IMG/VR virus record: IMGVR_UViG_3300044956_000810
Location: 1 to 22,974 of that record
Source: a virus
DNA length: 22,974 nucleotides
Reading direction: 5' to 3' (one strand)
A program made the translations under genes and the position numbers. Below the pieces are notes generated by a model, which was not told the DNA's origin, searched no databases, and saw only the letters and a list, made by a program, of their open reading frames with translations. Position 1 is the stretch's first letter; each line of letters begins with the position of its first letter. Positions 7,264 through 14,303 of this stretch are shown piece by piece.

Positions 7264-7707
7264 TTATCTTTTCTTATTTGAGTTGATATAAATATCATGC
7301 TCATTTATCACTCTAAATTTCAAGCCGTGATTTCTAGCCCAAACAGAAGCTGCTTCCCATTTTGCCATATTTTTAACATACTGAGACTGATCGTAAGGAT
7401 TTTTACCAATACGTTCTTTTATGCTTTGTTTAGCAGGTTTTATTTCTATTAGTTCTCCGTGTTGCTTCATGTTTTTGTCTATATAGGTAATTAGAAAATC
7501 AGGTACATAAACCGTTTGTTTATCAGTTAATGGATCTCTATAGGGTATTTTCACTGCTTCGCTAGCCCATTGTTGTATACTAGGGTTATTATCACAAAAT
7601 ATCATGAATGTTAGTTCCCAACTACTTCTATAAATAGGTGTTTTATTGCCCAAATATTTTTCTGGATTTTTTACCCTATAAAAATCTTTTGAAAATTTTA
7701 AACTCAT
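7264..7707 (-). CDS. 4: Head completion nuclease, T4 gp4-like
   Basis: T4 gp4 (also called gp50/gp65) finishes the DNA-filled head so that tails can attach and is related to the TnsA-type PD-(D/E)xK nuclease fold. This protein has 147 residues, close to the T4 length of about 150. The key blocks are YRSSWELTFMIF (26-37, acid E31), NPSIQQWASEAVKIPY (41-56), VPDF (68-71, acid D70) and ELIEIKPAK (85-93, E88 and K90). The E, D, E-x-K arrangement fits an active nuclease site. The C-terminal part (WEAASVWARNHGLKFRVIN) matches the end of the T4 protein in pattern. The ATG overlaps the stop of the upstream 122-aa gene (ATGA), indicating translational coupling. The two genes and the 403-aa gene form one operon. 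Confidence 0.93.
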   Translation of the reverse strand: MSLKFSKDFYRVKNPEKYLGNKTPIYRSSWELTFMIFCDNNPSIQQWASEAVKIPYRDPLTDKQTVYVPDFLITYIDKNMKQHGELIEIKPAKQSIKERIGKNPYDQSQYVKNMAKWEAASVWARNHGLKFRVINEHDIYINSNKKR

Positions 7708-8072
7708 GCAATTATATTTCTTTCTATTTCAGAATTGATAAGTGTATTACTGACATATCCTAGGCTACTGGTCTTAAATCTAGTAAAATTTAAAATTTCT
7801 GCAACCAATCCAGAAATACTAACATTGTCAATGCCTTTCAATGTATCTAAAATTTGCATAGGATTAAGTTCATCTTGTCTTGCCTGCAAAATTATAACTT
7901 CTGCAATCAATTCAGCAGAGGTTTCTTCAAATCCCTTACTTACAAAAAATCCTGTCACGGAAGCAAAAACATTGGAATCTATACCAATTGGCAAATTTTG
8001 ATAATTTTTAAAAGATTCTATTGTTGTATTTTGTCTACCTTTTTTAGGTAAATTTGTATAAGTGTATCTCAT
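7704..8072 (-). CDS. Small conserved phage protein, probable virion or assembly protein (122 aa)
   Basis: I do not recognise a named function. The sequence looks like one conserved in aquatic T4-like phages, with a basic N-terminus (LPKKGRQNTTIESFKNYQN) and a helical body: LPIGIDSNVFASVTGFFVSK, then GFEETSAELIAEVIILQARQ, DELNPMQILDTLKGIDNVSI, and SGLVAEILNFTRFKTSSLGY. There are no Cys residues, membrane segments or catalytic motifs. It begins with a TAATG overlap on the stop of the 403-aa tube-fold gene and ends with an ATGA overlap into gp4, so all three are translationally coupled. Sharing an operon with a baseplate/tube protein and a head-completion protein suggests a structural or assembly role, which is inference. 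Confidence 0.82.
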   Translation of the reverse strand: MRYTYTNLPKKGRQNTTIESFKNYQNLPIGIDSNVFASVTGFFVSKGFEETSAELIAEVIILQARQDELNPMQILDTLKGIDNVSISGLVAEILNFTRFKTSSLGYVSNTLINSEIERNIIA

Positions 8073-9283
8073 TATCTTTTAGGAGGAAAAATTATTGCAG
8101 CCGGATTTACTCTTATCCTGCCATCGACACCTTTATTTAATCCTTTGAAGACATTTATTCCTATACCTCCAGGTAAATTAAATACACCTGGAACATATTG
8201 ATTAGAAGGAGGTTCATAATACTTTCCTGCAGGATTACGTACAGAATTGTTTAAAACACTAGAAGCAATGTTATATCCCGTTGGACCCACTCTGCCTAAA
8301 CCATTTTTATTTAAATAGTTTTTTGCTAAGATAGCTGCTATATCTAATAGAGGATTTTTTACATTATTAGGTGAATTAACAAGTCCATATTGTTTTGGAG
8401 CATTGGGAAAATCAAAAAAACTATGCCGCGTGTTAAGAGTGTTATACGCTCTAGCCGTACCTGCTTTATCATACAAAGGATTATTGGTTATCCTAGGAAT
8501 CTGTTGCCTATTTGCAATATCAGAAATGTCTGAACGTGAACCTGCACCTATTGATAACGGACTTTGACTTGGATCGTAAAATTCATTTTTGAAGTTAGGA
8601 ATGGTATCTATAGCCCTATTATGATTACCCCTGTAGTATAAAACATTTTCATATACTAAGGTCATACTATTTTGTAATATCTTTGTGCCATCTGCCTGGT
8701 TTAAACTATCATGCTTCCATTCACTAATTTTAGGATTTATAATACTTATTAGTGTATGATCATGATGTGTATGATGCAGTATATAAATGTCTATTCGTTC
8801 AAAAAATGAATTGGCCACATCTCTATTGTACATTCCATATTCGTAATCTATTGCTCCGTATTTTGTATCAGTAAATTGTTTGGGAATATTTGTTCTTTCT
8901 TGGTCATAATTACTGTCAGCAAACGTATGTTTGTAATAATTTATCCATAAATCATTTGTAATTCCAGAATTATCATCATGAAACTCTATATTAACTGGAC
9001 TATAGGTTAAACCTGTAGTAACCTGTGTTTTCCTATTGTATTGATTTATCATTTCAGTTTTTATATCAAATTTAGGTAAGTCAATTTTTTTAACAAACAT
9101 ACCTATATTTTTATTAACTTCGCCTAGAATTGCATTTCGATTTATAACAAAGTTGATGTAATATAAAAAACCATATTTTGGAGCTCGAACTTGATAATTA
9201 TCTATATAAAATCTAGAAGCATGTTTATAGTCCTGCAGGCGGACCCCAGGTTTGGTATTCAAAAAATTAATAAAATGACTCAT
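8072..9283 (-). CDS. Tail-tube-fold baseplate protein, possible tube initiator (gp54-like)
   Basis: Residues about 30-230 resemble the gp19-type tube fold: YGFLYYINFVINRN (37-50), NIGMFVKKIDLPKFDIKT (60-77, the strand that packs against the neighbour), a YSPVNIEFHDDNSGITNDLW block, a FFERIDIYILHHTHHDH strand, and ISEWKHDSLNQADGTKILQN with ENVLYYRG. The tail of about 170 residues is Asn/Gly/Pro-rich and ends RVNPAAIIFPPKR. Proteins of this design include the T4 tube initiator gp54 and tube cap gp48. Which of these it replaces cannot be decided from the sequence. The gene begins five bases after a TAAATA late core, just downstream of a terminator, and leads an operon with the 122-aa gene and gp4. 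It has no Shine-Dalgarno sequence. Confidence 0.72.
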   Translation of the reverse strand: MSHFINFLNTKPGVRLQDYKHASRFYIDNYQVRAPKYGFLYYINFVINRNAILGEVNKNIGMFVKKIDLPKFDIKTEMINQYNRKTQVTTGLTYSPVNIEFHDDNSGITNDLWINYYKHTFADSNYDQERTNIPKQFTDTKYGAIDYEYGMYNRDVANSFFERIDIYILHHTHHDHTLISIINPKISEWKHDSLNQADGTKILQNSMTLVYENVLYYRGNHNRAIDTIPNFKNEFYDPSQSPLSIGAGSRSDISDIANRQQIPRITNNPLYDKAGTARAYNTLNTRHSFFDFPNAPKQYGLVNSPNNVKNPLLDIAAILAKNYLNKNGLGRVGPTGYNIASSVLNNSVRNPAGKYYEPPSNQYVPGVFNLPGGIGINVFKGLNKGVDGRIRVNPAAIIFPPKR

Positions 9284-9288
9284 GCATT

Positions 9289-9296
9289 TATTTATT
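9289..9296 (-). promoter_or_regulatory. T4-type late promoter, AATAAATA, before the 403-aa gene
   Basis: The octamer matches TATAAATA at 7 of 8 positions. TAAATA, 5 nt and then ATG place the expected late start on the A of the ATG. The box sits directly beside the terminator at 9298-9329. Confidence 0.65.
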
Positions 9297-9297
9297 C

Positions 9298-9329
9298 AAA
9301 AAAAAACCCGGGAAATACCGGGTTTTTTT
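9298..9329. terminator. Bidirectional intrinsic terminator between gp19 and the 403-aa gene
   Basis: The stem CCCGG (9307-9311) and CCGGG (9318-9322) has a 6-nt loop and is flanked by nine A on one side and seven T on the other, so either strand gives a hairpin plus T-run. It lies 14 bp past the gp19 stop, so it most likely ends the gp18-gp19 transcript. Confidence 0.88.
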
Positions 9330-9342
9330 ATCTTAAAAGTAA

Positions 9343-9990
9343 TTAGCCTACTGCAAATCCTTGTTCAAATGGTCCACGGACTACTCTACCTACTGTTAAA
9401 CCAATACCACTGGATGATCCTCCGGGTCCTTCTAGTTGTATTGCATTATCATACGTTATGGTCAATGCAATATCCATTACCTCATTACTGTTATAATCAC
9501 CTCCTTGGTAAGTTGCTTGTTTTATAAAACAACCTAAAAATTCAAAACTTTCTAGTGTAACAGGTTCAAATCCTCCATTTCCACCATCTAGAATTTCAAC
9601 ACGCATTCTAAATTTATAATCTATGGCACTTTGAGCACCCGATTGTTCAAAGAAATCAAATTGTTTTTGCAGTTGCTCTCCTACTTTACGACTTACTACC
9701 CCGCTTGCATCATCACGAATGGTAAGTTTGGCATCTGCAAAATTATGTTTGCCTAAAATTTTAACCGTACTATTATATACAGGTAATTTTATTTCCTCAA
9801 AAGTAACATCAGGTCTTGTGGCATTCATTATCTGTTTCGTGAGCTCAGTTGCAGGAGCTCCTGCAACTCCAAAGCCGTCAAAAGTTACCCTAAAGCGGTA
9901 TTTTAATTTGGGCATCAGCAAGCCTTGAGTTGCGCTCGCTTGTGAGCCTGATATAGGAACTGTAAAATTTTTTAAACTTGCGATTGGCAT
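9343..9990 (-). CDS. 19: Tail tube protein, T4 gp19-like
   Basis: This is the protein that forms the inner tail tube through which DNA leaves the head. At 215 residues it is longer than T4 gp19 (163), as in other aquatic T4-like phages. Recognisable blocks are LMPKLKYRFRVTFDGFG (25-41), NATRPDVTFEEIKLPVYNS (56-74), KILGKHNFADAKLTIRDD (77-94, the conserved tube strand), FRMRVEILDGG (127-137) and ESFEFLGCFIKQATYQGGDY (147-166), followed by DIALTITYDNAIQ. The start has a strong ribosome site (AAAGGAG) and lies 21 bp after the gp18 stop, so it is co-transcribed with gp18 and ends at the terminator at 9298-9329. The last 25 residues are Gly-rich. Confidence 0.95.
   Translation of the reverse strand: MPIASLKNFTVPISGSQASATQGLLMPKLKYRFRVTFDGFGVAGAPATELTKQIMNATRPDVTFEEIKLPVYNSTVKILGKHNFADAKLTIRDDASGVVSRKVGEQLQKQFDFFEQSGAQSAIDYKFRMRVEILDGGNGGFEPVTLESFEFLGCFIKQATYQGGDYNSNEVMDIALTITYDNAIQLEGPGGSSSGIGLTVGRVVRGPFEQGFAVG
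9847..9868. repeat. Perfect 22-bp palindrome within gp19
   Basis: The half-site AGTTGCAGGAG (9847-9857) is followed directly by its exact reverse complement (9858-9868) with no spacer. It lies in codons for a Val-Ala-Gly-Ala-Pro-Ala-Thr-Glu stretch of gp19. Confidence 0.9.
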
Positions 9991-10011
9991 ATAAATGCTC
10001 CTTTTAATGTC

Positions 10012-12993
10012 TTATAGACCTGCTGCTATATCACCTTTGTTTTTAATACGCAAAGGGATATATATAAATTCAACTGATTTTACTGGCTCAACTGCTATAT
10101 CCATATAAAGTTCACTTCTATCTATTCTAGCAGGTGTATTATTTGATTCATCGCAAACTACAATGAAATCATATAAAGCTCGCTGGCCAACTAATTCTAA
10201 TAATAAGCTTTCAGCTGCTGCCTTTATTTCACGCCTTGTCTGAGCATCATTTGGTTCAAATAGAAATGGTCTAGCTAGAATATCAAGCTGTCTTCGTAGA
10301 TAACCTACTAGTCTTGCCACATTGATTCTATCTAAAGCACTGGCATTTTTTGCCCTTGTTTTTTGACCATAGACTACCAAACCTATTCCAGACAAACTAG
10401 AAATAGGATTTATACTTACATCATCTAATACATCTCTTAAAGCTTGGGGGACAGTTGTAGTTTTAAATTCACCTTCATTTGTGATATGACCTACAGAAGT
10501 AGCATTATCTACAGTACCTCTTCTAGTTCCAGCAGGTGCAAACCAAAGATAGCTCTTAGCATCGCTGTTAATAATTGTTCTCAGCATCATATGGCTTGGC
10601 GGTACAACTATGCTGTTTCCGCTATTATCATTAGTGAATCCACTTGGATAGAAAATAGCCATATATTCATCATAAGTAGATGCACCGTGTTCACCATGTT
10701 CTAGAGCACCAGCGGTGTTTTTCCCATAAGCCGTTAATTTGTTTCCATTTGGTTCTAATCTAAAAGGTGTATCACCTAATACAAATCCTGTTAATCCTCT
10801 ATCAGCATTCAATGCTACCATATTAGGAATTAACTCAGAATATGAAGGAGCTGCGATAAGATTAAAATTTAATGTATCTGTATCTCTAATTGCTGTATTA
10901 GTATCAACTAGAGACTTAAGAGCTCTTGTAACTACTCTCCTTTGAGCTTTTCTTCCAAAACTACCACTGCCGTCTAAATTCGTAGGAAATTGACTTACCC
11001 AACGATTAGATTTATATCCTGACATAGATTGATTTTGGAACCTTAAATTTTGACCGCCATTTGCAGTAATATTAATGTGTCCTTCAATATACTTCTTGAC
11101 ATTGAATCCACTTCTTCTAGTATTCCACATTTTTAACCCTCTTGGGTATAATAAAGGATCTGGTGCATCAGGATCAACATAATCACTAGTTCTCAATACG
11201 CTGAGATCTCCTGGCGTAGATAATGAACCTCCTGTTGAATATCTTGCGTCTGCAAAAAGCCATCCAGTTGGGCTAGAATTATCTGTAGTATCTTGTAAAA
11301 CCCACTTATTACCTACTGTAATGCTGCTGTCATATACATAAAGGTGTTGACCATACATTTCTAAATCACTGGTATTCACCCAAATATCTCCTGATACTAG
11401 AGCAGTTCCGTCGCTTTGAGTTAAGGGTTCTGATGCCTGAATTATAGGACCTTTTGGATCTGTTGTAGGATAAAAATTTAAATATCCTACCCATGTAGTA
11501 CCTGAATTGACCATTATATCTACTTGATCAATAGTTCTGCTAAACCATAATGTACCGTCTGCAGGATCTCTATATGGCGCAGTTGGGGTTGCTTCGTACA
11601 CTAGAGGCTTCCAGTTTGTAATTACAAACTCAGAAACTGATGTTGCTGTTGTTCGATAAAAATTAGCTGTACCAGTTAAGGTTGCCATGTCGTAAGGTAC
11701 TAAACCTAACAAATTCCTAGTACCTGTAGACATTCCTGTAATGTTAATATCTCCGCCTTGTTTGTGGCTTATACTAAGGACATTTGTCAATGTGTTAAAA
11801 GATGCATTGACATTTTGTAAACTTGCTCCTACAGCTGAAATAGCAGGAGGTACAAGACTTCCTAAAATAGTGGAAGTATTTGTAACTGTCATTATAATGG
11901 GCACAGGTGAAGAGTAATTTAATTGTCCTGCTCTACTTTCCGATAGATTGAATGTAAAGGTTAATCCATTTGAAGCAGTTAAACTTACAGGTTCACTTAC
12001 TACTACGGTGTCGCCTAAATTATGTCTTCTCCACAGTTTAAAATTCGCTGTTACAGCAGTATAATCAATACCATAATCAACAAACAAGCTGCCCACAGCT
12101 ATGTTTTTGCCACCTCCTACATTGTCAAGATTATAAGTAGCCTTTTGAACATTTTCATACAATGGGGCTGATACAGATGTCCAGCTTTGAACGTTGCTGT
12201 TGTAATATTTTACTGACCAGTTAGCACCATTAGACGGTGAAGTTGATATAATCCATACACTGCCTGAAGCAGTATTGACATTAAAAAATGGAACATTATA
12301 GTGGGGACTGATCTGGAGTCTTTTCCCTGTAGTACCAAACGAATCAACAACTAATTCCCAACTGTTAGTAGAATTTTTAAAATATAAGTTGTTAATGTTA
12401 TTGTCTTTGGTTATAACCAATGCATATTCATTAATTTGTCCAATACCTGAAGATGGCACAATACCGCCTGCAGCAAAACTATTAGCTGGACTATCATCAT
12501 GGAGAACGATAGGTGTAATTATAGAAAACTTTTGAGTTATTGTGTTCCATTGTTTTATACCAAAAGTTGAATTAGAAACATCTATCCAGTAAGTTCCCGG
12601 AGCGGGATCACCTTTTGGCTCAGTAGATTGGGGTGCCAGTTCTGCAAGATCAATGTCAGCACGCACCACAAAAGATCTTGAACTGACTGCTAGACTGCTG
12701 TAAGCTGCCTGCAATCCATACTCGTTTAATTCATTACCATGTAAAGGATTTAAATTTATATCAGTATAAAAAAGTGGAGTTCCAAAAGTGTCTGTTAAAT
12801 CTCTTTGGCTTGTTATTAAGAAAATTTTTCCTGCATTACTCTTAGTAGTCCCAGGGGCTGTTACTCCACTGGGATTAACTTTATCTTGTGCTGTTGCTAC
12901 AAATATCATAGGTGCTGTACCAGAAGCTGCCGGAGTGTAAAAACTTTCGTCGATTACATTTACTGATACACCTGGTGAATTTAGTGTTGCCAT
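10012..12993 (-). CDS. 18: Tail sheath protein, T4 gp18-like, with a large inserted region
   Basis: gp18 forms the contractile sheath. At 993 residues this one is about 330 longer than T4 gp18 (659). The N-terminus has the family opening LNSPGVSVNVIDES (4-17) and the block SSRSFVVRADIDL (104-116). The conserved C-terminal part is intact: RVVTRALKSLVDTNT (686-700), the segment SYLWFAPAGTRRGTV (814-828), RINVARLVGYLRRQLD (889-904), RREIKAAAESLLLELVGQ (920-937) and the end VKSVEFIYIPLRIKNKGDIA (971-990). Between about 125 and 635 lies an Asn/Thr/Ser-rich insertion with Trp-containing repeats (for example GTYWIDV at 133, GTLWFSR at 480, GDIWVNT at 535). The ATG follows a clear AGGAGAT ribosome site, with a late promoter about 31 nt upstream. 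gp19 follows directly. Confidence 0.95.
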   Translation of the reverse strand: MATLNSPGVSVNVIDESFYTPAASGTAPMIFVATAQDKVNPSGVTAPGTTKSNAGKIFLITSQRDLTDTFGTPLFYTDINLNPLHGNELNEYGLQAAYSSLAVSSRSFVVRADIDLAELAPQSTEPKGDPAPGTYWIDVSNSTFGIKQWNTITQKFSIITPIVLHDDSPANSFAAGGIVPSSGIGQINEYALVITKDNNINNLYFKNSTNSWELVVDSFGTTGKRLQISPHYNVPFFNVNTASGSVWIISTSPSNGANWSVKYYNSNVQSWTSVSAPLYENVQKATYNLDNVGGGKNIAVGSLFVDYGIDYTAVTANFKLWRRHNLGDTVVVSEPVSLTASNGLTFTFNLSESRAGQLNYSSPVPIIMTVTNTSTILGSLVPPAISAVGASLQNVNASFNTLTNVLSISHKQGGDINITGMSTGTRNLLGLVPYDMATLTGTANFYRTTATSVSEFVITNWKPLVYEATPTAPYRDPADGTLWFSRTIDQVDIMVNSGTTWVGYLNFYPTTDPKGPIIQASEPLTQSDGTALVSGDIWVNTSDLEMYGQHLYVYDSSITVGNKWVLQDTTDNSSPTGWLFADARYSTGGSLSTPGDLSVLRTSDYVDPDAPDPLLYPRGLKMWNTRRSGFNVKKYIEGHINITANGGQNLRFQNQSMSGYKSNRWVSQFPTNLDGSGSFGRKAQRRVVTRALKSLVDTNTAIRDTDTLNFNLIAAPSYSELIPNMVALNADRGLTGFVLGDTPFRLEPNGNKLTAYGKNTAGALEHGEHGASTYDEYMAIFYPSGFTNDNSGNSIVVPPSHMMLRTIINSDAKSYLWFAPAGTRRGTVDNATSVGHITNEGEFKTTTVPQALRDVLDDVSINPISSLSGIGLVVYGQKTRAKNASALDRINVARLVGYLRRQLDILARPFLFEPNDAQTRREIKAAAESLLLELVGQRALYDFIVVCDESNNTPARIDRSELYMDIAVEPVKSVEFIYIPLRIKNKGDIAAGL
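11613..11630. repeat. Perfect 18-bp palindrome within gp18
   Basis: Half-site AGTTTGTAA (11613-11621) is followed directly by its reverse complement (11622-11630). It is within the inserted region of the sheath gene and AT-rich, so chance is possible. Confidence 0.85.
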
Positions 12994-13024
12994 TATCGGA
13001 TCTCCTGAATGGATTATTAAAAGT

Positions 13025-13032
13025 TATTTATT
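13025..13032 (-). promoter_or_regulatory. T4-type late promoter, AATAAATA, before gp18
   Basis: The octamer matches TATAAATA at 7 of 8 positions. The predicted start near 13019 gives a 26-nt leader that holds the AGGAGAT ribosome site of gp18. It faces away from the plus-strand promoter at 13055-13062. Confidence 0.65.
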
Positions 13033-13054
13033 TGATTGAGCTAAAAACTTAATG

Positions 13055-13062
13055 ACTAAATA
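13055..13062 (+). promoter_or_regulatory. T4-type late promoter, ACTAAATA, before the HNH-like gene
   Basis: The octamer matches TATAAATA at 6 of 8 positions. The predicted start near 13068 gives a leader of 19 nt to the TTG at 13087, including AAGGGAG. Confidence 0.5.
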
Positions 13063-13086
13063 ACTTTGAAAAGGGAGAAAAAGGGC

Positions 13087-13425
13087 TTGACCAGAAAACT
13101 TTGTATAAAATGTTTACAAAGACCTGTGGCAATAAATTATTACAAAGATAATAAAACCTTTTATAGGTCAATATGCGACCATTGTTCTAAAAATAGAAAA
13201 CTAGGGTTATTCCTCTGGCAAAAAGCAGGGTATAAGAAAAAAAATTTCTGTGAAAGATGTAATATAACATCAAAACACAGCGAAATATTCTTTGTTCACT
13301 ATGTCGATGGAGACCCTACAAATTGTAGGTTCCCTAACTTAAAAACACTGTGCTCAAATTGTCTAATTACAATTGGCAAGGAAAATTCTAAATGGAAATC
13401 TAATAATATTCTGCCTGATTTTTAA
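13087..13425 (+). CDS. HNH-like double zinc-binding protein
   Basis: The protein has two Cys-x2-Cys pairs that could make one zinc site (CIKC near the N-terminus and CDHC) and two more that frame an HNH-like beta-beta-alpha unit (CERC, then VHYVDGDPTNC, then PNLKTLCSNC). The first catalytic-type His (VHY) and the Asn before LKTLC are present, but the last His that follows the second CxxC in active HNH nucleases is Leu. It may be a DNA-binding zinc protein or a degenerate homing nuclease. The start is a TTG at 13087 because AAGGGAG lies nine bases upstream and the predicted late transcript begins near 13068; another TTG at 13066 would add seven residues. It is encoded opposite to its neighbours and its 3' end overlaps that of gp1 by 26 bp. 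Confidence 0.8.
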   Translation: MTRKLCIKCLQRPVAINYYKDNKTFYRSICDHCSKNRKLGLFLWQKAGYKKKNFCERCNITSKHSEIFFVHYVDGDPTNCRFPNLKTLCSNCLITIGKENSKWKSNNILPDF

Positions 13426-14047
13426 CCACCTGTTCTAAATCTTTAAATAAATTATCTATACTAGAATCATTAGTAATTATTAGATCTATGCCGTCACCTA
13501 TCCAACTAGTTTCGCTTGAATGAATTTTTAACTCATTTATCTTCTGTTTGCTGCTTACATAATTGAGATGAGTAGGACCGCAGTTAACATTCCAAGCATC
13601 TTGAAACCACTCTGGATCTTTTCCTCTTTTAATTCTTATGACAAGTCCTTTGGCGGTATGTATAGCATGTATTTCGTTTATAAATCTCACGTCGCTAATT
13701 ACAACATTATCTTTCATTTTACGTATTTTGTTTTCTAAACTGGCTATCCAAATATCATCGTGAAAGCCTTGACGACACACTTCAGTTCCCCAGTGTTGTA
13801 ATATCCATCGTGGTGTTAATTGAGCAATAGATAACCTTTGGGACCACCAGGGATCAACCTGTTCTCTCCATTCACGAGCTTCTTTGGTTCTACCTTCTAG
13901 CAACACACGGTCCCATCCAAATACGGCAGCCACTGCGTCTTTCAGAGTACTGGCAAAACTATCTTTACGGAAGCCGTGAAAGTTAACCAAGTAGTCAGCG
14001 GCTGTGTCTTTACCTGAACCTATAAATCCAACAAATCCAATAATCAT
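13400..14047 (-). CDS. 1: Deoxynucleoside monophosphate kinase, T4 gp1-like
   Basis: This kinase converts dNMPs to dNDPs for phage DNA synthesis in the cytoplasm. Residues 4-15 (GFVGFIGSGKDT) are the P-loop, with Gly12-Lys13-Asp14 as in T4 gp1, followed by AADYLVNFHGF. Other matching blocks are FASTLKDAVAAVFGWD (31-46), a SQRLSIAQLTPRWILQHWGT region (69-88), VVISDVRFINEIHAI (114-128), and the C-terminal LIITNDSSIDNLFKDL, which fits the T4 ending DLVITNDGSLEELFSKI. The 215 residues compare with 241 in T4. The ATG has an AAAGGAA ribosome site and begins one base after the end of the broken zinc-ribbon gene, so the two were probably translated together. The 3' end overlaps the plus-strand HNH-like gene by 26 bp. 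Confidence 0.93.
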   Translation of the reverse strand: MIIGFVGFIGSGKDTAADYLVNFHGFRKDSFASTLKDAVAAVFGWDRVLLEGRTKEAREWREQVDPWWSQRLSIAQLTPRWILQHWGTEVCRQGFHDDIWIASLENKIRKMKDNVVISDVRFINEIHAIHTAKGLVIRIKRGKDPEWFQDAWNVNCGPTHLNYVSSKQKINELKIHSSETSWIGDGIDLIITNDSSIDNLFKDLEQVVKNQAEYY

Positions 14048-14048
14048 A

Positions 14049-14252
14049 TTATTCCTTTAACGAGTAAGAACTGGTATTAGTATCAGAAGGAGCAAAATTC
14101 CATTTACCTTTTGGGAAAGATGCCATCGACATTGAAACTTTTAGCGGCAAAATACATTAGCATGATGTATAAATTTTAAATGTAGGTGCGAAATACTCAC
14201 AGATTTTACATATAGAATATCGTCCTCCAGCTTCTTCTAATTTAGCAAACAT
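14049..14252 (-). pseudogene. Broken small zinc-ribbon gene with an in-frame stop
   Basis: From ATG at 14252 the frame reads a 31-residue peptide with SICKICEYFAPTFKIYTSC, then a TAA (14159-14157), then continues in the same frame for 35 codons, CILPLKVSMSM and ASFPKGKWNF, to a second TAA at 14051-14049. Small phage zinc-ribbon proteins, as I recall them, have the layout CxxCE, about nine residues, CxxCGC, then CPxGKW. Read against this, the Gly of CGC is the stop codon, the third Cys is Tyr28 (TAT for TGT) and the Cys of CPxGKW is Phe46 (TTC for TGC). Two lost metal ligands and a stop in the key motif point to decay rather than recoding. It lies 51 bp after gp13 and one base before gp1. The call depends on my memory of the family. 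Confidence 0.7.
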
Positions 14253-14303
14253 ATACTATTTTTACTTAATTATATATACTGTAGTAAAAATATCAAGAGG
14301 TTT

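Noticed and set aside
13066-13086. Upstream TTG start for the HNH-like protein
   Set aside because: It lies at or before the predicted late transcript start near 13068 and has no ribosome site; the TTG at 13087 has AAGGGAG nine bases upstream.
14049-14159. Stop codon reassignment or recoding of TAA
   Set aside because: Many genes in the window end at TAA at family-typical ends, and the suspected gene has also lost two metal ligands, so decay is simpler.
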